From assembly GCA_026936105.1 (NCBI GenBank), contig JAIXKI010000015.1:137498-201497 (forward strand): a stretch of DNA of 64,000 bases, in the 5' to 3' direction. Below the pieces are notes generated by a model that did not search any database, was not told the DNA's origin, and saw only the letters and a program-made list of their open reading frames with translations. The position numbers and the translations under genes are program-made. The DNA is from Chitinophagales bacterium. Its GTDB lineage: Bacteria > Bacteroidota > Bacteroidia > Chitinophagales > Chitinophagaceae. Positions 1 through 8,607 of the stretch are shown here, piece by piece. The stretch's first letter is position 1. Each line of letters begins with the position of its first letter.

Positions 1-741
1 CATCTACAGTGGACGAAAACTTTAGGATCAAAAGCCGGGATATTTTTTCTATCCGGAATATTATTTTTTACATCATCATTGCAGGCACAAAGAAACATCA
101 CCGATCTCAATCTCTGGGACCATGATAACAAGCCTTTCTATTTCGGAATCAGTTTAGGTGGGAATCTTTCCCGTTTTCAGATTGCCCAGCATTCAAGGTT
201 TCTGCAGGATGACAGCGTTTATACCGTGGAGCCTGTTTATTCCGGTGGCTTCTCGCTGGGATTGTCGGCCACCGCCAGGATCAACGACCGCTTTCAGCTT
301 CGCTTCAATCCGCAACTCATATTCATGGAGCGTGACTTACTCTATAAACTCAAATATGCCAACTTTGAAGGCGAGGTCAACACCACCAAAAAAATTGAAT
401 CAGTCATCGTCACTTTTCCCTTCCAATTAAAATTACAATCGGACCGTATTGATAATTTCCGGGTGTATGTATTTACTGGAATTAAAAGCGATATTGATCT
501 TGCCAGCAATGCCCGTGCAAAAAAATCTGAAGACCTGGTAAAGATCGGTAAATATGATTATGGATTTGAACTGGGTCTTGGGTTCAATTTTTTCTTCCCG
601 AGCTTTATTCTTTCTCCTGAGATCAAGATCAGCAACGGCGCCAGGAATATTCATAGCCGTGACCCGAACCTGATCTACTCCAGCGTACTTGACCGCATCC
701 AGTCAAGAATGATCGCTTTTTGTATTCATATTGAGGGATAA
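1..741 (+). CDS. porT: PorT/SprT-type T9SS outer-membrane protein (5' partial)
   Basis: The frame is open to the left edge of the window, so the true start lies upstream. The first visible codons give a hydrophobic stretch (AGIFFLSGILFFTSS) ending in LQAQ, which looks like the end of a Sec signal peptide. A TTG at 79 falls inside this signal and is not a believable start. The mature part begins with a conserved YFGISLGGNLSRFQI segment and continues as alternating amphipathic strands (FRVYVFTGIKSD, YGFELGLGFNFFFPSF, LSPEIKISNG) ending IQSRMIAFCIHIEG, typical of an outer-membrane beta-barrel. The pattern matches the PorT/SprT family, needed for type IX secretion and gliding in Bacteroidota. The family call is from recognition of these segments; a generic PorT-like porin is the alternative. 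Confidence 0.8.
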   Translation, partial: HLQWTKTLGSKAGIFFLSGILFFTSSLQAQRNITDLNLWDHDNKPFYFGISLGGNLSRFQIAQHSRFLQDDSVYTVEPVYSGGFSLGLSATARINDRFQLRFNPQLIFMERDLLYKLKYANFEGEVNTTKKIESVIVTFPFQLKLQSDRIDNFRVYVFTGIKSDIDLASNARAKKSEDLVKIGKYDYGFELGLGFNFFFPSFILSPEIKISNGARNIHSRDPNLIYSSVLDRIQSRMIAFCIHIEG

Positions 742-850
742 CATTCTTCTTTAAACATACCAATACACAAAATTTCAGTTTGAAGTTTTTATTACTGTAG
801 AAAGTTTAAAGTTTAAACATGTTATTTAATAAAGCAATATTCTTTGCTTA

Positions 851-2593
851 TTAAAATACAAACTCCTTTCGCTGAACATTCCATCTTACTCCCAAAGAGA
901 TCACTGTAGTGTTGTTTGAAGTAATGGGAGCGGTTTTTGTATGAAGCTTCCGGGCAATGGCATTGAATTCCAGGAATAAATTCTCTTTTAATTCATAAGA
1001 AACCAGTAACGAAGCATAGGTCACATTTGTTTTCCATCCGCTGCCGATGAAATAGTCATATTCCGAAGTACGATACGGAGGCAGGTAAGGAAGAAAAATA
1101 TTGCTGCCAAAGCTCTCGCTGCTGGAATCCCTCCCCTGCATGTAACTGATCAGCTTCCCTTCGATCAGCCATTTGGGTGCCGGTTGATAACGGGCAATGG
1201 CAACCCATTCATTGAAATTAGCTCCCAGCGGATGTGCCAGCGGTTGATTGTAATGAGTGAAATTAGCCACAGAATCACCATGCGAATAGGTGAACGGACG
1301 TACCCGGTTCCACTCCAATTGCAGATCGAGATTTTTTATACTGAATGCATCAATATATTTTCCTCCCAACTGCAATCCCCATTTATTCACCCAGGAGCCA
1401 CGGTTCCTTTTCATTTCAGATAAAATAAATTCATCAAGGAGGAACTGCCCGTAAAACTGAAACTTCTTTGCCACATTGGCCTTCATGTCAATTCCTGCCA
1501 GTGAATTATCAAAACTTCCGTTTTGTTGTTCGATAGAACGGTAAAAGATCACTGGGTTCAGGTAACTGAAGTCAAAATGATCTTTTCTGCCAAAGACCAC
1601 AGCTTCATACAGTCCCATGTTCAGCCATTTGGTGATCCCGATATCCAGATGGTGTATGGCCGCATATTTTTTCGGGATCAGTTTGTCGCCTCCGGGAATA
1701 TAGGAAGAATGCAACTCCATGAATAGGTTCTGGTAATTAAGTTTCCAGATCCTTGTATTCAGTTTCAAAAAAAGATAAGGGCTTCCAAAATCACTCAGAA
1801 ACAAACTGCGATAGCCATTGCCAATGAAATTCCGGTCATACCCGAAGGAGACATCAATGAACCTGGCTGCACGGAAAGAAAAATATCCTTCCGCATCAAA
1901 ATAATCCACTCCGCCGGCAGCCTTGTACGTCTTGTAAAACCCGTTGCCGGGTACAGCTTTTCTGTCATTGATCCATTGCTGCACATACAAAGGGTCTCTT
2001 TCCTGGTTGTCGGCAATAAATGCATAGTAGCCGATTTTGTTGGCGATTTTTCCCCGTACATACAATCCACGGGTATTCTGAAAAAGCTTCTGATCATTAT
2101 TCCTTTCTTTGGAAACAGAAAAACGGATCACAGGATTTACAATAAGGTCGAAATCCTTTACATGAACCTCGTACAGGTTGGCAGGAGTCCTGTAAAAGTT
2201 TTTTGCAATGGCTTTCCTGCTTTCAAACCTCTGATCTGTCCATTCAATATTATCCATCAATGCATGCTCAGCATTATAAATATCCACTTTGCTGAGTGAA
2301 GCGCCTACTTCATCAATTTTACGGATACTTTCATCTGTTGTCACAGGAATTTCGCCTACAGAATTAACCAGGTTTCCCGAACTATAATATCTTTCCAGAA
2401 CAGGAATATCCACTCTCCTGCTGAAAGGTTTTGTTTTCGAAAAATTCAGTGTTGAATCAGTTTGTGCCTTTATCTCCATTCTTTCCAGAAGAATATATGC
2501 CTTATCATCTTTGGGCAAATAAGTGGTTTGTGAAAAACAGGCTGCAGGAAAAAGAATAAGAGTTAGTCTTACAAGGGTTTGTTTAAATTGCAT
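851..2593 (-). CDS. RemB/Wzi-like outer-membrane protein
   Basis: A 580-residue protein with an N-terminal signal peptide (LTLILFPAACFSQ). The body is rich in aromatic beta-strand segments such as FSFRAARFIDVSFGYDRNFIGNGYRSLFLSDFGSPY and ends in KEFVF, with an aromatic final residue as in outer-membrane barrels. The GYR-LFLSD-GSPYLFLK region is typical of the capsule-assembly Wzi family and of the related gliding protein RemB in Bacteroidota. The likely role is in surface polysaccharide or adhesion/gliding. It is transcribed divergently from pyrC, with only 29 bp between the two starts, so the promoters must overlap. Wzi and RemB functions cannot be separated from sequence alone. Confidence 0.7.
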   Translation of the reverse strand: MQFKQTLVRLTLILFPAACFSQTTYLPKDDKAYILLERMEIKAQTDSTLNFSKTKPFSRRVDIPVLERYYSSGNLVNSVGEIPVTTDESIRKIDEVGASLSKVDIYNAEHALMDNIEWTDQRFESRKAIAKNFYRTPANLYEVHVKDFDLIVNPVIRFSVSKERNNDQKLFQNTRGLYVRGKIANKIGYYAFIADNQERDPLYVQQWINDRKAVPGNGFYKTYKAAGGVDYFDAEGYFSFRAARFIDVSFGYDRNFIGNGYRSLFLSDFGSPYLFLKLNTRIWKLNYQNLFMELHSSYIPGGDKLIPKKYAAIHHLDIGITKWLNMGLYEAVVFGRKDHFDFSYLNPVIFYRSIEQQNGSFDNSLAGIDMKANVAKKFQFYGQFLLDEFILSEMKRNRGSWVNKWGLQLGGKYIDAFSIKNLDLQLEWNRVRPFTYSHGDSVANFTHYNQPLAHPLGANFNEWVAIARYQPAPKWLIEGKLISYMQGRDSSSESFGSNIFLPYLPPYRTSEYDYFIGSGWKTNVTYASLLVSYELKENLFLEFNAIARKLHTKTAPITSNNTTVISLGVRWNVQRKEFVF

Positions 2594-2622
2594 GAAATAG
2601 GAATTGATTCCGGTGACAAAAT

Positions 2623-4047
2623 ATGCAAAAATATCTGATTAAGAACATACAGGTTGTCAACGAGGGTGAAATAAAAACCGCTGATGTCTTGATCCGGGGC
2701 GAAAAAATAGAAAAGATCAGGCCTCAAATTTCACCACCCGGCGCAGATTATATTGAGATCAACGGCGAAGGAAAATATCTTTTCCCGGGCTGCATAGATG
2801 ACCAGGTTCATTTCCGCGAGCCGGGGCTGACACATAAAGCAACTATCTATACCGAATCCAAAGCAGCAGTGGCAGGCGGCGTTACCAGCTTTATGGAAAT
2901 GCCGAATACCATTCCACCTGCATTCACACAAGAGCTGCTCGAAGATAAATATCAGATTGCCCGTAACGTTTCGCTGGCCAATTATTCCTTTTACATGGGC
3001 ACCTCCAATGAAAATGCGGAGGAAGCGCTGAAAACAAATGAAAAAAAGAAGGAGGTCTGTGGTATCAAAATCTTCATGGGCTCTTCCACCGGAAACCTGC
3101 TGGTGGATAATCCCAACACGCTGGACAGAATTTTTAAAGAAAGCGAATTACTGATCGCCACTCATTGTGAAAATGAGAAGATCATCAAAGCCAACTATGA
3201 AAAACTGAAAGCAGCGAATAAAGAATTGACCGCTTCCGACCATCCGCTTATCCGTTCAGAAGAAGGCTGCTATGCTTCATCATCCTATGCAGTAAGCATA
3301 GCGAAAAAATATAACACCCGGCTGCATATACTCCATCTCACCACGGAAAAGGAATTATCACTCTTCACCAACAATGTCCCGCTGAAAGAAAAGCGGATCA
3401 CGGCAGAAGTTTGTGTGCACCATCTTCATTTTACAGCCAATGATTATGAACGTTTCGGAAACCTGATCAAATGCAATCCCGCCATCAAATCACCCAACAA
3501 TAAAGAAGCATTATGGAAAGCCTTGCTGGATGACCGGCTGGATGTGATCGCCACGGATCATGCGCCTCATTTGCTGGCTGAAAAACTTCCCCACAACCAT
3601 GCATTTGCTTCCTGCTGGCCAGATTGTGACGACAAAATAAATCCTCAGGCCGGAGGCCTGGAAGGAGCAGCCGGATTACCCCTGGTACAACACTCACTTT
3701 TACTGATGTTGTACTATTACAGGCAAGACAGAATTTCATTGGAAAAGATTGCAGAAAAGATGAGTCATTCTGTTGCCGATTGCTTCCTCATAAAAGAAAG
3801 AGGTTATATCAGGGAAGGCTACTTTGCAGACCTGGTGATCGTTGACCTGAACCAAACAACAAGGGTATCCAAAGAAAATATTTTATATAAATGCGGCTGG
3901 AGCCCGCTGGAATTATTTGAGTTCCCTGCTTCTATCAGCAAAACTTTTGTAAACGGGAACCTGGTTTATAGCTGTGCCGGAGAAAATGAAGGTCATGCAA
4001 GCTGGAATGAATCCATTAAAGGGCAAAGGCTGATATTTGACAGATGA
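2623..4047 (+). CDS. pyrC: Dihydroorotase (class I, amidohydrolase superfamily)
   Basis: Makes dihydroorotate from carbamoyl-aspartate in pyrimidine synthesis. The 474-residue length fits class I dihydroorotases. Visible motifs are DDQVHFREPG (residues about 59-68), the GGVTSFMEMPNT stretch, GIKIFMGSSTGN with the lysine expected to be carbamylated, ATHCE, LHILHLTTEKE, and ATDHAPH with the catalytic Asp. In the metal motif, normally HxHxR, the first His is Gln (QVHFR) while the other ligands are present; from memory other Bacteroidota homologues may share this, so it need not mean loss of function. The start is ATG, 29 bp from the divergent RemB-like gene. The pyrimidine gene pyrD lies elsewhere in the window, so these genes are not clustered. 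An allantoinase-like hydrolase is the alternative, less likely. Confidence 0.88.
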   Translation: MQKYLIKNIQVVNEGEIKTADVLIRGEKIEKIRPQISPPGADYIEINGEGKYLFPGCIDDQVHFREPGLTHKATIYTESKAAVAGGVTSFMEMPNTIPPAFTQELLEDKYQIARNVSLANYSFYMGTSNENAEEALKTNEKKKEVCGIKIFMGSSTGNLLVDNPNTLDRIFKESELLIATHCENEKIIKANYEKLKAANKELTASDHPLIRSEEGCYASSSYAVSIAKKYNTRLHILHLTTEKELSLFTNNVPLKEKRITAEVCVHHLHFTANDYERFGNLIKCNPAIKSPNNKEALWKALLDDRLDVIATDHAPHLLAEKLPHNHAFASCWPDCDDKINPQAGGLEGAAGLPLVQHSLLLMLYYYRQDRISLEKIAEKMSHSVADCFLIKERGYIREGYFADLVIVDLNQTTRVSKENILYKCGWSPLELFEFPASISKTFVNGNLVYSCAGENEGHASWNESIKGQRLIFDR

Positions 4048-4056
4048 AAATTGGAA

Positions 4057-4615
4057 AATCTCAAAAATCAAATATCAAGCACCAAAGAAATAAGAATTGG
4101 AAAAAGAAAGTAAAATATATGATCTTGAAGAGCGCACTGCAAAATTTGCAGAAAGGATAAGGGATTTTTGTTTAAAACTCCCTAAAAACTCTGCAAACTA
4201 TGAATATGTGTCTCAGTTGATTCGTTCAGGAAGTTCACCCGGTGCAAATTATATTGAAGCGAATGAAAGCTTAGGAAATAAGGATTTTAAAATGAAAATA
4301 AAAATATGCAGAAAAGAAGCAAAAGAGTCTGCCTATTGTCTCAGGCTCGTCATAACTGATGGTTCTGATACAATGGAAGAAGAAAGAAAGGCACTGAGGC
4401 AGGAAGCAAAGGAATTCATTTTAATTTTTACTGCAATCTTGAATAACAGGAAAGATGATTAAGTAATAAATCAGTAAATACCAAAGATCAAATAAATTCT
4501 AAGTACCAAAAATCAAATTCCAAACATTGATAAACCAGAAACAATGAAAATTGAAAACTAACAGTCAAAGGACTTTTAAATTTTGATTTTTTTTGAGATT
4601 TGTGATTTGATATTT
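4057..4615. repeat. Inverted AT-rich flanks around the four-helix-bundle gene
   Basis: The left flank (4057-4080) reads AAATCTCAAAAATCAAATATC. The right flank (4584-4615) contains TGATTTTTTTTGAGATTT followed by GATTTGATATTTAT, which is the left flank inverted with a 3-base length difference. Several direct copies of the ACCAAAnATCAAA type also lie at about 4480-4515. The flanks are low-complexity, so chance similarity contributes, but the arrangement matches that around the second family member near 10.2-10.6 kb. Confidence 0.45.
4097..4462 (+). CDS. Four-helix bundle protein (S23/IVS-type family)
   Basis: A 121-residue helical protein starting at TTG (EKESKIYDLEERTAKFAERIRDF), with an in-frame stop just upstream and no ATG available. 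The segments SQLIRSGSSPGANYIEANE and KIKICRKEAKESAYCLRLV are the signature of the four-helix-bundle family also encoded in 23S rRNA intervening sequences. The molecular function of the family is not established. The gene is a solitary insertion between pyrC and a MutS-type gene, in AT-rich flanks that form imperfect inverted repeats. A second, frameshifted family member lies at 10234-10591. Confidence 0.85.
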   Translation: MEKESKIYDLEERTAKFAERIRDFCLKLPKNSANYEYVSQLIRSGSSPGANYIEANESLGNKDFKMKIKICRKEAKESAYCLRLVITDGSDTMEEERKALRQEAKEFILIFTAILNNRKDD

Positions 4616-4657
4616 ATGGTTTTAATATTAAAAATTAAGTACTGATCCTTTTCACTC

Positions 4658-5974
4658 ATGGAAATAGACAAAACATCTTTCAACGATATTTCTATCTTTC
4701 ATCACGAGGAAGAATATTCTATTTTCCATAAGCTGAATTTCACCAAAACTTCCGGCGGAAGGGAATGGTTGCGCAAAGTATTCACTGAGCCGCAATCCGA
4801 CCTGAAAAAAATTCTTGCCATACAGAAAGTGATACGTTCACTTTCGGAACACATCAAAGACTGGCCTAACGATATCACCAACGGCACCATACTGATGATC
4901 GAAAAATTCATGGCTTATGAACTGGATCCGGTACCGGGAAAGCCCAACGCTCTCAACAGCTCTATTTACAAATGGCTGCATGGTCCTGATTATTCCATGA
5001 TCCGGTACAGCGTAAAACACTTTGCTGATTTTTACAGGGGACTGAAAGGTATTGCCGATCTGCTGGAAGGGGTGGAACTTTCTCCAAACATTCGAATCTA
5101 TATTGAGCGGATCACCCGGCTTCTTGGCGAAGCGCCGTTGCAAAAACTTTCTATGACCAGGCCCGGGCAGGAATTTTCAAAAAGGCAAAACCTGTACTTC
5201 GCTTATTACCTGAGAGGAAAATATAAGAACGATACGCTGGGCCTGATAGATATCTTCAGCAGGCTGGATGCGTGGTATTCGATGGCATTTGCCATAAAAA
5301 AATTCGATCTTGGTTTTCCTGAATTTGTAGAACAGGAGACTCCTTTGATTGATGCCAAAGGATTGTATCACCTGCTGATCCCTGATCCCGTAGCTTATGA
5401 CCTGCACATGGATCCTAAACATAATTTTCTTTTCCTCACCGGGGCCAACATGGCAGGGAAAAGCACCCTGATCAAATCCGTAGGCGTTGCCGTTTTTCTT
5501 GCACACATTGGAATGGGCGTGCCTGCACAACAAATGAAACTTACTTTATTCGACGGGCTGTTGAGCAATATCAATGTTGTGGACAATATTGCCAAAGGAG
5601 AAAGCTTCTTCTTCAATGAAGTGCAACGGATAAAAAATACGATCGAAAAGATCAATGACGGAAGGAAATGGCTGGTGCTGATTGATGAGCTGTTCAAAGG
5701 AACCAACGTGCAGGATGCCATGAAATGCTCCAGCACCGTGATCAAAGGGCTGATCAAAATAAAAAACTCCCTTTTTATCCTGACCACTCACCTGTACGAG
5801 ATCGGAGAGGAACTTAAAGTGCATCCCAACATCAGTTTTCAGTATTTCGAGACCATAGTAAAAGATGAGCAACTGGTGTTCACTTACAAACTGAAGGAAG
5901 GTATAAGCAACGACCGCTTTGGTTATTTCATCCTGAAAAAGGAAAAGGTAGTGGATATGCTGGAGAAACTCTGA
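4658..5974 (+). CDS. MutS domain-V type ATPase (short MutS-like protein)
   Basis: A 438-residue protein whose C-terminal half is a MutS/ABC-type ATPase. It has Walker A FLTGANMAGKSTLIKSVG (about residues 258-275), a SFFFNEVQRIK signature region, Walker B WLVLIDELFKGTN and the switch LTTHLYEIGEEL. The N-terminal half (GGREWLRKVFTEPQSD...) resembles the MutS lever/clamp region. The N-terminal mismatch-recognition domain of canonical MutS is absent, and the protein is about half the usual MutS size. It is therefore probably not the general mismatch-repair protein; a DNA-structure-dependent role is possible but unproven. It stands alone, with the M1 peptidase following after a short gap. Confidence 0.8.
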   Translation: MEIDKTSFNDISIFHHEEEYSIFHKLNFTKTSGGREWLRKVFTEPQSDLKKILAIQKVIRSLSEHIKDWPNDITNGTILMIEKFMAYELDPVPGKPNALNSSIYKWLHGPDYSMIRYSVKHFADFYRGLKGIADLLEGVELSPNIRIYIERITRLLGEAPLQKLSMTRPGQEFSKRQNLYFAYYLRGKYKNDTLGLIDIFSRLDAWYSMAFAIKKFDLGFPEFVEQETPLIDAKGLYHLLIPDPVAYDLHMDPKHNFLFLTGANMAGKSTLIKSVGVAVFLAHIGMGVPAQQMKLTLFDGLLSNINVVDNIAKGESFFFNEVQRIKNTIEKINDGRKWLVLIDELFKGTNVQDAMKCSSTVIKGLIKIKNSLFILTTHLYEIGEELKVHPNISFQYFETIVKDEQLVFTYKLKEGISNDRFGYFILKKEKVVDMLEKL

Positions 5975-6032
5975 ATCCGTGATCAATATAGTTTAACCAA
6001 TTATGAGAATATAAATGTTTCAAATTTTTTAC

Positions 6033-7619
6033 ATGAAAAAGATTATCTGTATTTCCTGTTTGTTTTTTCCCCATCAATTTGTGACGGCACAATCAGCAAT
6101 AGATGTGCTTCATTATAAATTCGAAATAGGAGTAAATGATCAGAATGATACTTTGAAAGGAACGGCAACGATCCGTTTTATTGTAAAAGACTGGAAAGAA
6201 TCTGTAAGCTTTGATCTTACGGGAGTGAACAAAGAAGGAAAAGGAATGATAGTGGAGAGAGCAGGTTTTTCGGATGATCATTTCAGATCTTCTTTTCTAC
6301 AGGAAGGCGATAAAATAAGGATCATTCCTGCAACTCCTCTAAAGAACAGTGACACCTTTTCTGTTGTGATAAATTATAAAGGCATTCCTTCCGACGGGCT
6401 GATCATTTCCAAAAACAAACATGGCGACCGTACATTCTTTTCAGACAACTGGCCCGACCGTGCACACAACTGGATACCTTGTAAAGATGAACCTGGAGAT
6501 AAGACAACCCTTGAATTCATCGTAAAGGCTCCCGTAAAATATTCTGTGATCTCCAATGGAAAAAAGGCGGAGGAAAAAATTTCCGGTTCTTTTAAAGTGA
6601 CTCATTGGAAAGAAGACATTCCACTTCCCACCAAAGTCATGGCCATCGGAGTGGCAAAATTTGCAGTTACAGAATATAAGGACAGTCCCGCGGGGATCCC
6701 GGTCAGTGCATGGGTCTTTCCGCAGGACAGCATTACGGGCTTTAGGAATTACGCTCCTGCACCTTCCATCCTGAAATTCTTTTCGGAATATATTGCGCCG
6801 TTCCCATACAACAAACTGGCTAACGTACAATCCAAAACCATTTTTGGTGGAATGGAGAATGCAAGCTGCATTTTTTATGATGAATCTTCGGCAACCTCTA
6901 CCCGTTCTGTTGAAAGCCTGCTGGCCCATGAAATCGCACATCAATGGTTTGGAGATATGGCCACAGAGAAGAGTTTCCCCCATCTGTGGCTGAGTGAAGG
7001 TTTTGCCACTTACATGACCCATATTTATATTGAACACAAGTACGGAACCGATAGTCTGAACCATGAGATGAGGGCCGACCGCCGCCAGATCGCTGCTTAT
7101 TCCAAAATTGCAAACCATCCGGTAGTGGATTCCCTTTCAAAACTGATGCAGCTTTTAAACCCCAACAGTTATCAGAGAGGCGGCTGGGTGCTGCACATGC
7201 TTCGCCGTCAACTTGGCGATACGGTCTTTCACCGGATCATCCGCAGTTATTACGAAAAATATAAAGGTTCCAATGCCGATACAAGAGATTTTGAAGCGGT
7301 AGCAGAAAGTATCAGCGGGAAAAAACTGGATACTTTTTTCAATCAATGGTTATACAGGCCGGATATTCCCCAACTCAGGATCGGCTGGCAATATTCCGAT
7401 ACTGAAAAACAAATTATCATCTCAGTGGAGCAATTACAAGTGTCGGATGCCTTTCATTTTCCGTTGGAGTTCCGGGTTAGTGACAATTCGGGAAAACCGG
7501 TTTTTCATACATTTTATATAACTGAAAAGAAGCAACAATTTTCTATTCCTGTTGATGCAAAACCCGTTTCTGTCACTGCCGATCCATTTGTCTCCTTGTT
7601 ATTCGAAGAGAAAATCTGA
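6033..7619 (+). CDS. M1-family metallopeptidase (secreted aminopeptidase-like)
   Basis: The start is placed at ATG 6033, which gives a clean signal peptide (MKKIICISCLFFPHQFVTAQ); an upstream in-frame ATG at 6015 adds six residues before it. The zinc site is HEIAHQWFGD (about residues 299-308) with the third ligand Glu in LWLSEGFATY 18 residues on, and the exopeptidase motif GGMENAS lies about 27 residues before the HExxH. It has the N-terminal beta domain (LKGTATIRFIVKDW) and catalytic domain of M1 peptidases, but at 528 residues lacks the long C-terminal helical domain of PepN. The product is expected in the periplasm or at the cell surface, cleaving N-terminal residues from peptides. Confidence 0.88.
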   Translation: MKKIICISCLFFPHQFVTAQSAIDVLHYKFEIGVNDQNDTLKGTATIRFIVKDWKESVSFDLTGVNKEGKGMIVERAGFSDDHFRSSFLQEGDKIRIIPATPLKNSDTFSVVINYKGIPSDGLIISKNKHGDRTFFSDNWPDRAHNWIPCKDEPGDKTTLEFIVKAPVKYSVISNGKKAEEKISGSFKVTHWKEDIPLPTKVMAIGVAKFAVTEYKDSPAGIPVSAWVFPQDSITGFRNYAPAPSILKFFSEYIAPFPYNKLANVQSKTIFGGMENASCIFYDESSATSTRSVESLLAHEIAHQWFGDMATEKSFPHLWLSEGFATYMTHIYIEHKYGTDSLNHEMRADRRQIAAYSKIANHPVVDSLSKLMQLLNPNSYQRGGWVLHMLRRQLGDTVFHRIIRSYYEKYKGSNADTRDFEAVAESISGKKLDTFFNQWLYRPDIPQLRIGWQYSDTEKQIIISVEQLQVSDAFHFPLEFRVSDNSGKPVFHTFYITEKKQQFSIPVDAKPVSVTADPFVSLLFEEKI

Positions 7620-7689
7620 GAAAATCTTAAATACTGCTGGTAAGTATTTTTAAAAAAATGTAACTTGACAGCAAAATATATTTTAACAT

Positions 7690-8529
7690 ATGGCTGTAAG
7701 CCCTCCCCCGCCTCCGGGATCTTCAGGCGGCAGTAATACAGTAAAAAATATCATCATCGGAGTAATCACTACGGTATTAGCCAGTTCAATTGTTTACTTT
7801 CTGGGATTTCAGGGGAATCATGCTGAAAAGGAGCAGGTCAAAATAAGAAAAGAGGCTACCATGGAAGCCTGGAAATCTTTGATGTTTTATACCAAACAGT
7901 TTGCAGACGCAGGAGCAAGGATGGTGTGCCTGGGTGATACCGCTGAAATGACAAATAGCCTGATCAATGAATATGACAAGATCATAAAAAATATCAGCAA
8001 TATTGAAAAAATGGATCACGTGGATAACCGTCTTATGTCATTGGTGGACCGGCGCATTTCCACATTAACCGATAAAAGAAAGGCAACTTTAAATTTTTAT
8101 GATGAATTAGATGCATTGAGAAATGTTCCTGAAGATGATCCCGCAGTAACCGGGTTATATCAGAATTTCCTGTCACAAATCAGTTCTCTGGAGGCGCAGG
8201 ATACTGCATTTATCAGAGGGGTAAAAGAAGAACTGAACAAGAAATATGAAATGGAATTGGAAATCCCCGGTCCGTTTATTATTGAACCAAATGTCCTCTA
8301 TGGAGATTGGACGGTTGATAAAGTTAAATTCTTAAATTTAAAAAAGGATGGGACCTTTTCTTTCGAAATAGAATCAGTGAACTATCCCGGTAAATGGTCA
8401 TTAGATAACCTCACGATTCATATGAATTTTGACGACGGGAGCAATATTGATTTTACCATAAAAAACGGAAGCCAGGATTTATTAATGGCATTTGACAATA
8501 ACGGCAATCCTCATTTCTTCTGCCGCTAA
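7690..8529 (+). CDS. Hypothetical membrane-anchored protein
   Basis: A 279-residue protein of unknown function. After a Pro/Gly-rich cytoplasmic start (VSPPPPPGSSGGS) there is one transmembrane helix (IIIGVITTVLASSIVYFLGF, about residues 23-42). A mostly helical region follows to about residue 185, then a C-terminal beta-rich region (LYGDWTVDKVKFLNLKKDGTFSFEIES...YPGKWSLDNLTI) that resembles a lipocalin-like fold. The two regions suggest a periplasmic helical stalk with a small beta-barrel. No catalytic motif is visible. The next gene, yifB, follows on the same strand. Confidence 0.75.
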   Translation: MAVSPPPPPGSSGGSNTVKNIIIGVITTVLASSIVYFLGFQGNHAEKEQVKIRKEATMEAWKSLMFYTKQFADAGARMVCLGDTAEMTNSLINEYDKIIKNISNIEKMDHVDNRLMSLVDRRISTLTDKRKATLNFYDELDALRNVPEDDPAVTGLYQNFLSQISSLEAQDTAFIRGVKEELNKKYEMELEIPGPFIIEPNVLYGDWTVDKVKFLNLKKDGTFSFEIESVNYPGKWSLDNLTIHMNFDDGSNIDFTIKNGSQDLLMAFDNNGNPHFFCR

Positions 8530-8607
8530 AAGTTGCTGATAATACCACTAAGTGGTTATTACATCAAAGATTATTTATGCTACCTTCAAGCCGGTAACAT
8601 TCGGAAC

